NCBI RefSeq assembly: GCF_902167145.1
Contig: NC_050101.1
Location: 117,519,789-117,583,788, forward strand
Origin: Zea mays
Taxonomy: Eukaryota > Streptophyta > Magnoliopsida > Poales > Poaceae
DNA: 64,000 nt
Reading direction: 5' to 3'
Made by a program: the position numbers and the translations under genes. The notes under the pieces are model-generated. The model did no database searches and had not been told where the DNA came from. It worked only from the letters and a program-made list of their open reading frames with translations. Positions 35,319 through 45,037 of this stretch are shown one piece after another. Positions within the stretch are counted from its first letter, which is position 1; every line of letters starts with the position of its first letter.

Positions 35319-35903
35319 TTATTCCTGCTTGCCGTTACTCTTGGCGGCTTCATCGTCAGGTGTGGGAGTCCAGACATCAACCAACCTCAAAGAAGGAGGG
35401 GGCTCAAAAAGGTCTAACTCCCCACCCAGCGCACGTCCCGCAACGTGAGATGGTCCAGCTTCGGCCTCAGCAGGTGGTGCAGGCTCACTTGGGTGTAGTT
35501 GTGAGTATAATATATGGACTTCCTCGTGCAACGTATTGCAGTAAACCTGCAGGTTATCAACAGTCGAGCTAAGTTCTTTAACTCGGGCCTAAGCCCTTGC
35601 TTCCTTAGCACACATTAGCAAACGAGACTGCACGGCCCAGTCAAGTGCTAAGTCTCGATCAGCGAGTTGATCCTGCAAGTGTCGGATGTCCCTTCTCAGT
35701 TCGTTGATTCTATCACCGTCAGCGACCCAAGCATCAGTCCTATGTTGCAGTGCTGCTTGAAGTCGACTCACACGAGCTTCAAGGTCTCCGATAGGGTCGT
35801 TACTTCCACTGCTGCTGCTTTCATGTCGGGGAGCCAATTGATGCCGAGGCACCCCAATTGGTCCCGTGGACTTGCGTGCCGTTAGCCTGGTACGTAGCGG
35901 CAT
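35319..35903 (-). pseudogene. Extra ORF upstream of gag in C2, H3 tail-like start, broken by one stop
   Basis: Homologue of the C1 ORF, starting at the ATG at 35903 with MPLRTRLTARKST and the same GPIG and PRHQLA segments. A TAG at 35589-35591 ends it after 104 codons, where C1 has CAG, a single C-to-T change. The remaining coiled-coil and acidic tail stay open in the same frame down to 35319. The truncated product would still carry the H3-like tail and most of the first coiled coil, so partial function is possible. Confidence 0.75.
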
Positions 35904-36127
35904 CTTTTCTAAGGGGGAAAATGTTATTAGTAAGATTCTTAGCATGATGCATGTATAATTACAGAATCAACCTTAGTCGATTCAACCTTCTATATGTTGC
36001 ACTCTTCCTATCTGGTCTTTAAGATAGACTTCTTCAGAATACTTAGGTAAGAGGAGAAAAGAATTTTTAGGTAAGACTCTTAAAAATCCTTTTGAAGATG
36101 CTTCATAATATCTGCCAAGAAGGACTA

Positions 36128-36140
36128 CGCTCCGATACCA
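36128..36140 (-). promoter_or_regulatory. Primer-binding site of C2
   Basis: TGGTATCGGAGCG, as in C1, two bases from the 10 bp LTR remnant at 36143-36152. Confidence 0.85.
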
Positions 36141-36142
36141 GC

Positions 36143-36152
36143 TGTGACAGAA
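36143..36152 (-). repeat. Terminal 10 bp of the C2 5' LTR, cut off by D
   Basis: TGTGACAGAA is the LTR end. D follows at 36153, and the rest of this LTR resumes after the repeated CAGAA at 47702-47706. Confidence 0.93.
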
Positions 36153-36829
36153 TGTAACGCCCTGAATTTTTGCAGTTGAATTTTTTCTTTTCTTTACTCG
36201 CCAAAATTCGGGCGTTACCTTTTCTTTTTCTTTTTTCCCTTCGCTAAACCTTGACCTTTTCCAAAGTTCTCGCGGGATTCGGTTTGGATTTCCCGTGTAA
36301 GAAAAACCCTAAATACTTTATGTTGTTTGATGCACCATGCCGAACCTTGCATTTCTTTTGATTGTTTTGAAAGTGCAAATGCATTTATGTAGGAAGATCG
36401 GATTTCGAAAATAAGGAGAAGATCTTTTCTTTCTTTTTCCCTCTCTTTCTCTCTCCTCTTTTTCTCTCTCTCCCGCGCCGTGGGCCGACCCCGGCCGGCC
36501 CAGCCGCCCCTGGCGCCCCCTCTTGGGCCCAAAAAGGCCCAACCGCCCCCCCACCTCCCCTTTTTCCCCCAATTCTTTCTCCCTCCCTCTCATTTTCTCT
36601 CATTTTCTCTCCCTCACCCTAAGCCGCCGCCGCCCCTACCCCCTGCCCTAGCGCCGCCCCTCCCCGTCGCCGATCGGCCGCCCCGCTCGGCCGCCCTGCC
36701 CCGTCCCCGTCCCCGTCGCCGGTGAGGCCCCCCTCCCCCCCTCTCCTCCCTTCCCCATTCCCCCTCCCCTTTCCCCTCGCCGCTCGGCGCCATGGCCGCC
36801 GCCATGGCCGGCTCGCCCTGGCCGCCCGG

Positions 36830-36960
36830 CCGCGCCCCCCAGCCGGCCCCGGCCGCGCCCCCAGCCGCCCCTGGCCGCCCCCAGCCGCGCCCTGGCCGCC
36901 CGCCCGGCCGCGCCCCCGCCCTGCGTGCTCGGCCGCCCAGCCGGCCGGTTCAACCGCCCC
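36830..36960. repeat. GC-rich variable repeat in D LTR (short allele)
   Basis: Tandem GCCGGCCCCGGCCGCGCCCC-like units of about 22 bp followed by GCCGGTTCAACCGCCCC. The other LTR (45715-45895) has an extra unit of each kind, accounting for most of the 45 bp length difference. Confidence 0.8.
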
Positions 36961-37276
36961 CCCTCTGTTTTTTTTTATTTATTTTTTTATTTTATTTTAT
37001 TTACTTTCTGTGATCCTAGTTACTTTATTTTAGGTAGGTTAATTATTGTTCACGTTATTGAAATAGGAAGTTTAATTTAAAATTCCGTTATACTAATTGA
37101 TTCATGTAGTTAATTGTTTATCTCGTGCGATGTTGAACAACTTAAAATGATTAGGTTCCCACTAGTGCATATAACGGAATTCTTTTGTTAAGAACCAATT
37201 GCAATTGATCGTTAGTGCATAAGATTTAACCCCCTGCGAGACCCTTTCCCGTTTCTTTCTAACCATAACAAATGCA

Positions 37277-38516
37277 ATGTCAAATGTCATACTTGATGCA
37301 TACTCACTTTATTTGTTCCCTTGTATGGTGTACTGTTCTTTTGTATTAAATGTGGATGGATGTATGTATGTTTGCAATCGCATAGAGAACGATCCGGTCG
37401 AAGAGCCCGAGGAATTCGCAGGAGAAGCCCCTGAGCAGCAGTCGGTTGGTGGAGGCAAGTGTCCTTTGACCTATCTCTGTCCTATTCATTATTTAATTCA
37501 CCTCCCGCATTACACCTTTATACCTAAGGATTGACTAGCTTTTGTTACCCATGTCCTTGTTTACCTATCTGGGTTGGATTATTACTGTTTAGTTTGATGC
37601 TATTGCTCAACTTTAATCAATGAACATGATGTGGTTATCTATGATACGCTGTTTTCCCGTTCTTATTTATGATTATACTTGTGGCATTTAAGGGGACTCG
37701 AGCGGTTTCTCGAGTGCCTCTCCGTAAGGACCTGTTCTATGGATGACCGCCCGGGAAAACAGTGCAACCATGAGGGTGGAATGGGGTGCCCTTAGCCAAA
37801 TAATTAGAGGATCCGGGATGTAGTTCACTTAGCCGTCATGCCGTCAATGGGGCTCGGTGTATGCGGCTCGCTCTGCCAAGTTTGGGTTCGCCCCTTGGGG
37901 AGGAGTGCGGTGCATTTAGGAAACCTAACGGGTGGCTACAGCCCCGGGGAATCTTTGTAAAGGCTACGTAGTGAGACCCTGCCTATTCACCTTGGTAGTG
38001 TTTAAGGGTTTGATCGGCCCGAGGCAAGAGGGAATCACGGCTTGTGGGTAAAGTGCACAACCTCTGCAGAGTGTTTGAAAACTGATATATCAGCCGTGCT
38101 CGTGGTTATGAGCGGCCAAGGGAGCTCCAGTGATTAGTGGTACTTGATCAGAGACATTGTGGTACAGGTGGTTATGAGATCGATGGTTCTGGTTATGACT
38201 ATGGTTCTGGTAAGTGGTATTCTTTCCGTTTGGAAAGGGTACATCGGGTTAATAACTTGGGTTAATGCTAAAACTTGGCTTTCTACTAGTAAGTAATGAT
38301 CTGACCAACTAAAAGCAACTGCTTGACTTATCCCCACATAAAGCTAGTCCACTACAGCCAAACAGGATACTTGCTGAGTATGTTGATGTGTACTCACCCT
38401 TGCTCTACACACCAAACCCCCCCCCCCTAGGTTGTCAGCATTGCAACCACTGCTCAGGCGAAGATGAAGCTGTGGAAGGAGACTTCCAGGAGTTCCAAGA
38501 CTACGACGAGTTCTAG
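37277..38516 (+). CDS. Candidate spliced acidic mini-protein gene in the D 5' LTR
   Basis: The middle exon 37386-37454 follows GCATAG and ends GGAG|GCAAGT, a GC-type donor. The last exon 38431-38516 follows a C-rich tract ending TAG and ends in stop TAG. Both ends of the middle exon are phase 1, as in the C LTRs, and the splice restores a Gly codon. The middle exon encodes NDPVEEPEEFAGEAPEQ; the last exon encodes CQHCNHCSGEDEAVEGD and an acidic end. The intron is 976 nt. The start is unresolved: an ATG at 37277 is in frame without upstream splicing, while a donor at 36721 suggests a non-coding leader exon. It matches the C-family gene in layout, not in sequence. Confidence 0.4.
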
Positions 38517-38775
38517 GTGTGGGTTAGCGGCAACCCCCAGTCGGCTGCCTGTGAAGGCCGCGTTATCTACGTTTCTTTTCCGCACTTTGATTTATTGTAA
38601 GAACTATATGGACGTCTCAGACGTATGATGTAATCGACTATTTCCCTTATTAATACTATTTTGAGCACTGTGTGATGATGTCCATATTATGTAACTGCTG
38701 TGTACGTGAATAACTGATCCTGGCACGTACATGGTTCGCATTCGGTTTGCCTTTTAAAACCGGGTGTGACATAAG

Positions 38776-38788
38776 TGGTATCAAAGCC
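38776..38788 (+). promoter_or_regulatory. Primer-binding site of D
   Basis: TGGTATCAAAGCC, four bases after the LTR end, close to the initiator tRNA-Met complement. Confidence 0.9.
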
Positions 38789-39031
38789 GTGCTGACTGTA
38801 GGACCGCTAACCTAGAGTAGAATGGTCGTTCTAAGGACTATAGACCTCTGTCCCTACCTTGACTTTGATATCCCTTCAAAAGTTGGTCATACCGACCAAA
38901 CCTATGTTCTACTATATATTATACCTTGCTGAAAAACATGTTTTATTCTAATCCTTCATTCACTTATGATTCATTATTTGCTGGTCATATTAATTCTGTT
39001 CTCACCCTTTTGCTTGCGATGTCTTTTGTAG

Positions 39032-40045
39032 ATGGCTCGACTTAGACACACTGCACGAAAGTCAGTCATCCCCTTCTTACCCTCCCGCCTTGCTGAGCGT
39101 CCGCTTCGCCGTCCCGTGGCCGGACAGTCCAGCCACTTGGAGAGACTACACCACCGCCTGCGTGAGGAGCAGGAACGTCGACGACAGGAGCAGCAGAGCT
39201 CTTCTTTCTCGCTCCACCAGGAGATAGAGTCTGTGAGGAGCTGCTCCCCTGTGCTTCCTCTGGAGCCGCCCCCTGCACCACCATTGGGCGCCCCAGCTTC
39301 TGGAGTAGCTGCTGGAGGAGACCCAGACGACGGAGATGGCGACGACAGCTCGAGCCACGACACCGACTTCTCTGCTAACCCTGAGCCGGAAGGATGGGTT
39401 GCTCGACCCATCACTCGCGACGTTGCTCGCGGGTGTCACTTCCACGATGCGCTCGACACCCTGCTACGTCGGGCATTTGACCGGCATACTTGGTCCGTCG
39501 AGTATCGCTGTGTGGTCTACCAGCATAGTCGCGGGGTCTACCCGGACCGCTGGGAGGCGACTTGCTTGGTGCGCTGCCCGGAGGACAGTCTCCAGGGTGC
39601 GGAGGCCTGTTCAGAGCACTATTCTATCTCTGAACGGGACTCAGCTGAGGCAGCCATGCAAGATGCTGCACGGCGTGCGCTTTCGCACTACTGCTCGGTT
39701 TTCGGTGGGGCAGCTGACGGTCTTGACCTGAAGTATTACCCCCGCCGTTCATCTGGCAGCACAGGAGGCGTGATTGTCTCACCTATCGGTGAGGGCAATC
39801 CTAGGTTGAGCAGCACAGTCAACCTAGCCGCCGTGCTAAACACGGAGCTGGACCATGCATTAGACGAGCTGAGTAGGGCTCGTGCTGAGATCGCCCTGTT
39901 GCGGGCTGAGCGCGCGGAACGTCGTTATTTGGATGGTGGTTCCCCCGCTCCCGTCGGGACTCAGCACCCATACCGCTCACCTCAGCGTGGACACCAGTCT
40001 TATGGCAATCCCGCCTGCAAGACCAAGATAACTCTAGAACCATAG
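39032..40045 (+). CDS. Extra ORF upstream of gag in D, H3 tail-like start
   Basis: 337 codons, intact, starting at an ATG that directly follows TCTTTTGTAG. After the initiator Met it reads ARLRHTARKS, matching histone H3 residues A1, R2 and T6-A7-R8-K9-S10 in exact register. Residues about 25-55 are basic and Gln/Glu-rich. A Pro/Asp-rich linker runs to about 110. Residues about 140-225 contain strand-like stretches (VEYRCVVY, WEATCLVRC) followed by an Ala-rich helix (SAEAAMQDAARRAL), an order reminiscent of a dsRNA-binding fold. Near 265-300 there is a coiled-coil segment (LDELSRARAEIALLRAE). Outside the first residues and the coiled coil it does not resemble the C1 ORF. No named family known to me. 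Confidence 0.75.
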   Translation: MARLRHTARKSVIPFLPSRLAERPLRRPVAGQSSHLERLHHRLREEQERRRQEQQSSSFSLHQEIESVRSCSPVLPLEPPPAPPLGAPASGVAAGGDPDDGDGDDSSSHDTDFSANPEPEGWVARPITRDVARGCHFHDALDTLLRRAFDRHTWSVEYRCVVYQHSRGVYPDRWEATCLVRCPEDSLQGAEACSEHYSISERDSAEAAMQDAARRALSHYCSVFGGAADGLDLKYYPRRSSGSTGGVIVSPIGEGNPRLSSTVNLAAVLNTELDHALDELSRARAEIALLRAERAERRYLDGGSPAPVGTQHPYRSPQRGHQSYGNPACKTKITLEP

Positions 40046-40450
40046 ATCGTTAGAGTTGGATCTTGTAATTAATACGAAATATATACATAGAAGCTTCAGT
40101 CTTAGTGTTAATCTCGGTCTTAGTTAGTCTTAGTTAGACAGGGTAGTTTGCTATATCCTGTGCATTTATGTTTGTCATGATGAACTATGTTTGGTTTGGA
40201 TCTTTGTAATGACTGTTACCAGAGTGTGGGTATCCCCTGCATTTTGGTTTACATATTATGTTAATACAGTTAGTTATATAGTTGGGAAACCCCTTTTATT
40301 CCCCTTTCCTCTTGATCTGAGAAGCTGTGTGGTCTGTGTTGGAGATCAGTGAAGATGCTCATCTGTTCAGTGCTGTTGAAGAATTCTATTCTCTTTTCTT
40401 ATGCTGCAAGATTTGCCAGATCAGTTCTGATGTGTGGTTGCATTCTGCAG

Positions 40451-41578
40451 ATGTCAGAGAACAGGTGCAGAGGAGGAAGGCGTGCTCAGCAGGAGCAAGC
40501 CGGTCAACAGGAGGAGGCGCCCCAGCAGCAGCAGCTGCCACCCCCGCCCCCGATGTCGATTGAGCAGATGTTTCTGATGCAGACTCAGGCAGTTCAGGCC
40601 ATCGGTCAGACTTTGGCCGCCATTCAGCAGCAGCAGCAGCAGCAGCAAGCACCACCCCAGCCTCAGATGCCCAGAGACAAGCGTGCTGAATTCATGAGAG
40701 GTCATCCACCAACGTTCGCTCATTCTTCTGACCCTATGGATGCTGAAGATTGGCTGCGCACTGTGGAGCGGGAGTTGCATACCGCTCAGTGCGATGACAG
40801 GGAGAAAGTTCTGTATGGTCCCCGTCTGTTGAGAGGAGCAGCCCAATCATGGTGGGAGTCTTACCTCGCCACCCATGCCAACCCCGACACCATCACCTGG
40901 GAAGAATTCAGAGGTAGCTTTCGTCAGTACCATGTCCCTGTAGGTCTGATGACAGTGAAGAAGGAGGAGTTCCTGGCCCTGAAGCAAGGGCCATTGTCTG
41001 TCAGTGAGTACCGGGACAAGTTTCTGCAACTGTCTCGTTATGCTTCTGAAGATGTCAACACCGACGCCAAGCGACAATACCGTTTCCTGAGAGGCTTGGT
41101 TGACCCTCTGCAGTATCAGCTGATGAATCACACCTTCCCAACATTCCAGCACCTGATTGACAGAGCAATCATGACAGAGAGAAAGCGCAAGGAGATGGAA
41201 GATCGTAAGCGCAAGATCAGTGGACCCCAGCCTGGAAGCAGCAGTCGTCCTCGTTTTTCAGGCAATCAACCTCAGCAGTTCAGGCAGAACCAGCGTCCAC
41301 CTCAGCAGCATCAGCAGTCTCAAAGGCAGTATCCACAGCACCAGTACCAGAACCGTCAGAGCAATCAGTCAGGAGGTCAGTTTCAAAGGCAGAATCAGCA
41401 GGCACCTCGCCTACCTGCCCCAGCAAACCAGCAGAACAGTCAGGCAGCACCAGCTCAGGTTGGAAACAGGGCGTGTTTCCACTGTGGAGAACAAGGCCAC
41501 TGGGTGATGCAATGTCCGAAGAAGGCAGCCCAGCAGCAGTCAGGCCCCAATGCCCCAGCAAAGCAGAATGTGCCTTAG
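40451..41578 (+). pseudogene. Gag of D, ended by a premature TAG
   Basis: I start it at the ATG at 40451 (MSENRCRGG), which follows GCATTCTGCAG, rather than at an upstream in-frame ATG at 40349. A Gln/Pro-rich start (poly-Gln near residues 60-68) leads into a capsid region (DWLRTVERELHT, SWWESYLATH) and a zinc knuckle CFHCGEQGHWVMQC near residue 350. The frame stops at TAG 41576-41578 and continues open in the same frame into protease. In chromoviruses gag and pol are one frame, so this stop is most simply a CAG to TAG change that kills the copy. A programmed readthrough stop cannot be excluded. Confidence 0.88.
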
Positions 41579-44500
41579 CCTGGAGCAGGCAATCGCCCTC
41601 AACAGCGCTATAATCATGGAAGATTGAACCATTTGGAAGCTGAAGCAGTTCAGGAGACCCCCGGCATGATAGTAGGTATGTTCCCAGTCGACTCCCATAT
41701 TGCAGAAGTGTTATTTGATACTGGAGCAACGCATTCTTTCATTACTGCATCATGGGTAGAAGCACATAATCTTCCAATTACTACCATGTCAACCCCCATT
41801 CAAATTGACTCAGCCGGTGGTAGAATTCGAGCCGATAGCATTTGTTTGAATATAAGTGTGAAAATAAGGGGGATAGCGTTTCCCGCCAACCTTATAGTAA
41901 TGGGTACTCAGGGAATAGATGTCATCCTAGGGATGAATTGGCTAGATAAGTATCAGGCAGTTATCAGTTGTGATAAAAGGACAATCAAGTTGGTGTCCCC
42001 ACTAGGAGAGGAAGTGGTGACTGAGCTAGTCCCGCCTGAGCCAAAGAAAGGAAGTTGTTATCAGATGGCTGTCGATAGCAGTGAAGCAGACCCAATTGAG
42101 AGTATCAAGGTAGTGTCCGAATTCCCAGATGTGTTTCCAAAGGATTTACCGGGTATGCCACCAGAGCGGAAAGTTGAGTTTGCCATAGAGCTTCTTCCTG
42201 GAACCGCCCCTATCTTTAAGAGAGCTTACAGAATATCTGGACCAGAGTTGGTTGAACTTAAGAAGCAAATTGATGAGCTATCAGAGAAAGGTTACATTCG
42301 GCCAAGCACCTCGCCTTGGGCCGCCCCTGTCCTATTTGTGGAGAAGAAAGATGGCACTAAGAGGATGTGCATCGATTATCGAGCTTTGAATGAGGTCACG
42401 ATCAAGAACAAGTATCCCTTGCCCAGAATAGAAGATCTGTTCGACCAGTTGAGAGGAGCCAGTGTGTTCTCCAAGATTGATCTGAGGTCAGGTTATCATC
42501 AGCTCAGGATCCGACCTTCGGACATTCCGAAGACGGCATTCATTTCCAAGTATGGTTTGTATGAGTTCACAGTAATGTCTTTTGGTTTGACCAATGCGCC
42601 CGCATTTTTCATGAACTTGATGAACAGTGTATTCATGGATTACCTTGATAAGTTTGTGGTGGTATTCATTGATGATATTCTGGTTTACTCTCAAAGCGAA
42701 GAAGAGCATGCAAGTCATTTGAGGATGGTATTGCAGAGATTGCGAGAGCACCAGTTGTATGCAAAGTTGAGTAAGTGTGAGTTCTGGATCAGTGAAGTCC
42801 TGTTCTTGGGTCACATAATCAACAAAGAAGGATTGGCTGTGGATCCGAAGAAAGTGGCAGACATTCTGAACTGGAAAGCGCCAACAGATGCTAGAGGAAT
42901 CAAGAGTTTCATTGGAATGGCCGGATATTATCGGCGATTCATTGAAGGGTTTTCGAAGATTGCGAAACCAATGACAGCGTTGCTAGGCAACAAAGTTGAG
43001 TTCAAGTGGACCCAGAAATGCCAAGAGGCCTTTGAAGCGCTGAAAGAGAAGTTGACAACAGCGCCTGTCCTAGTCTTGCCTGATGTGCACAAGCCCTTCT
43101 CTGTGTACTGTGATGCTTGTTACACGGGTTTGGGATGTGTGTTGATGCAAGAGGGGAGAGTTGTGGCTTACTCGTCCCGACAGCTGAAGGTTCATGAGAA
43201 GAACTACCCAATCCATGATCTAGAGTTGGCAGCAGTGGTTCACGCACTGAAGACATGGAGGCACTATCTGTATGGACAGAAATGCGATGTTTACACAGAC
43301 CACAAGAGTCTGAAGTACATATTCACTCAGTCAGAGTTGAACATGAGGCAACGAAGATGGTTAGAGTTGATCAAAGACTATGAGTTGGAGATTCATTACC
43401 ATCCAGGCAAAGCAAACGTAGTGGCAGATGCTTTGAGCAGGAAGAGTCAAGTCAATCTGATGGTTGCTCGTCCGATGCCTTATGAGTTGGCCAAAGAGTT
43501 TGACAGGTTGAGTCTCGGATTTCTGAACAATTCGCGAGGAGTCACAGTTGAGTTGGAACCTACCTTAGAGCGCGAAATCAAAGAAGCGCAGAAGAATGAT
43601 GAAAAGATCAGTGAGATTCGGCGACTGATTCTAGATGGCAAAGGCAAAGATTTTCGAGAAGATGCAGAAGGCGTGACATGGTTTAAAGACCGCTTGTGTG
43701 TTCCCAATGTCCAGTCCATTCGGGAGTTGATTCTTAAGGAAGCTCATGAGACAGCTTATTCGATTCACCCTGGCAGTGAGAAGATGTATCAGGATCTGAA
43801 GAAGAAATTCTGGTGGTACGGAATGAAGAGGGAAATCGCAGAGCATGTGGCTATGTGTGATAGTTGTCGAAGAATTAAGGCAGAGCACCAGAGACCTGCT
43901 GGATTGTTGCAACCGTTGCAGATCCCTCAGTGGAAATGGGATGAAATTGGTATGGATTTCATAGTCGGATTGCCTCGCACTCGAGCCGGCTACGATTCTA
44001 TTTGGGTAGTAGTGGACCGTTTGACCAAGTCAGCCCACTTCATACCTGTCAAGACCAACTACAACAGTGCAGTATTGGCAGAGTTGTATATGTCTCGGAT
44101 CGTTTGTCTTCATGGTGTGCCAAAGAAGATAGTGTCAGATAGAGGAACGCAGTTCACCTCTCATTTCTGGCAGCAGTTGCATGAAGCCTTGGGCACACAT
44201 CTGAATTTCAGTTCAGCTTATCACCCGCAGACAGATGGCCAGACCGAAAGAACCAATCAAATTCTTGAAGACATGTTGAGAGCCTGTGCGTTGCAAGATC
44301 AGTCCGGATGGGACAAGCGATTGCCTTATGCAGAGTTTTCCTATAACAACAGTTACCAGGCCAGTTTGAAGATGTCACCGTTTCAGGCGCTTTATGGAAG
44401 GAGTTGTAGGACTCCGTTGCAATGGGATCAGCCTGGAGAAAAGCAAGTGTTTGGGCCAGACATTTTGCTCGAAGCCGAAGAGAACATCAAGATGGTCCGA

Positions 44501-45001
44501 GAGAATCTGAAGATAGCGCAATCGAGGCAGCGAAGCTATGCAGACACAAGAAGAAGAGAGCTGAGTTTCGAAGTCGGAGACTTTGTCTATCTGAAAGTGT
44601 CACCGATCAGAGGAGTCAGAAGATTCGGAGTGAAAGGCAAGCTAGCACCCCGCTACATTGGTCCGTATCAGATTCTTGCAAGACGAGGAGAAGTGGCCTA
44701 TCAGCTCAGTTTGCCAGAGAGTTTGTCTGTTGTGCATAATGTCCTTCATGTGTCTCAGTTGAAGAAGTGCTTGCGTGTGCCAGAAGAGCAGTTGCCAGTG
44801 GAAGGTCTTGAGGTCCAGGAGGACTTGACCTATGTTGAGAAGCCAGCTCAGATCCTTGAGATTGCAGACAGAGTCACCCGAAGGAAGACCATCAGAATGT
44901 GCAAAGTCAGATGGAATCACCACTCTGAGGAAGAAGCAACCTGGGAGCGTGAAGATGATCTAGTGGCCAAGTACCCAGAGCTCTTTGCTAGCCAGCCCTG
45001 A
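41579..45001 (+). CDS. Pol of D: protease, reverse transcriptase, RNase H, integrase, chromodomain
   Basis: Open from the gag stop to TGA at 44999-45001, with no start codon of its own near the beginning, as expected for a gag-pol fusion. Counting residue 1 at 41624: protease FDTGATHS at 31-38; reverse transcriptase with FIDDILVYS near 348-356; RNase H (YCDACYTG, then [10 protein letters not shown], then YTDHKS); integrase zinc site H..H..CDSC and a D-D-E core ([25 protein letters not shown]); GPY-type module ([16 protein letters not shown]); and a chromodomain-like end (YVEKPAQIL to WEREDD). All catalytic residues appear intact. Confidence 0.95.
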   Translation, partial: PGAGNRPQQRYNHGRLNHLEAEAVQETPGMIVGMFPVDSHIAEVLFDTGATHSFITASWVEAHNLPITTMSTPIQIDSAGGRIRADSICLNISVKIRGIAFPANLIVMGTQGIDVILGMNWLDKYQAVISCDKRTIKLVSPLGEEVVTELVPPEPKKGSCYQMAVDSSEADPIESIKVVSEFPDVFPKDLPGMPPERKVEFAIELLPGTAPIFKRAYRISGPELVELKKQIDELSEKGYIRPSTSPWAAPVLFVEKKDGTKRMCIDYRALNEVTIKNKYPLPRIEDLFDQLRGASVFSKIDLRSGYHQLRIRPSDIPKTAFISKYGLYEFTVMSFGLTNAPAFFMNLMNSVFMDYLDKFVVVFIDDILVYSQSEEEHASHLRMVLQRLREHQLYAKLSKCEFWISEVLFLGHIINKEGLAVDPKKVADILNWKAPTDARGIKSFIGMAGYYRRFIEGFSKIAKPMTALLGNKVEFKWTQKCQEAFEALKEKLTTAPVLVLPDVHKPFSVYCDACYTGLGCVLMQEGRVVAYSSRQLKVHEKNYPIHDLELAAVVHALKTWRHYLYGQKCDVYTDHKSLKYIFTQSELNMRQRRWLELIKDYELEIHYHPGKANVVADALSRKSQVNLMVARPMPYELAKEFDRLSLGFLNNSRGVTVELEPTLEREIKEAQKNDEKISEIRRLILDGKGKDFREDAEGVTWFKDRLCVPNVQSIRELILKEAHETAYSIHPGSEKMYQDLKKKFWWYGMKREIAEHVAMCDSCRRIKAEHQRPAGLLQPLQIPQWKWDEIGMDFIVGLPRTRAGYDSIWVVVDRLTKSAHFIPVKTNYNSAVLAELYMSRIVCLHGVPKKIVSDRGTQFTSHFWQQLHEALGTHLNFSSAYHPQTDGQTERTNQILEDMLRACALQDQSGWDKRLPYAEFSYNNSYQASLKMSPFQALYGRSCRTPLQWDQPGEKQVFGPDILLEAEENIKMVRENLKIAQSRQRSYADTRRRELSFEVGDFVYLKVSPIRGVRRFGVKGKLAPRYIGPYQILARRGEVAYQLSLPESLSVVHNVLHVSQLKKCLRVPEEQLPVEGLEVQEDLTYVEKPAQILEIADRVTRRKTIRMCKVRWNHHSEEEATWEREDDLVAKYPELFASQP

Positions 45002-45021
45002 ATCTCGAGGGCGAGATTCTT

Positions 45022-45037
45022 TTAAGGGGGATAGGTT
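45022..45037 (+). promoter_or_regulatory. Polypurine tract of D
   Basis: TTAAGGGGGATAGGTT just before the 3' LTR start TGTAACGCCC. Confidence 0.85.

Larger units (their letters stand above)
36153..38771 (+). repeat. 5' LTR of D
   Basis: 2,619 bp, TGTAACGCCCTGAATTTT to ACCGGGTGTGACA. It contains a pyrimidine-rich leader-like stretch (about 36420-36480), a very GC-rich part (36600-36960) with CG|GTGAGG at 36721, and the candidate mini-gene exons at 37386-37454 and 38431-38516. Confidence 0.95.

Noticed and set aside
36480..37033. Several overlapping Pro/Ala/Arg-rich frames in the D LTR
   Set aside because: They are products of a GC-rich simple-repeat tract, overlap on both strands, and run into poly-T; no codon-level support.
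40349..40450. Earlier in-frame ATG for D gag
   Set aside because: The 34 extra residues are hydrophobic and unlike Gag; the ATG at 40451 after TTCTGCAG starts a normal Gag N-terminus.
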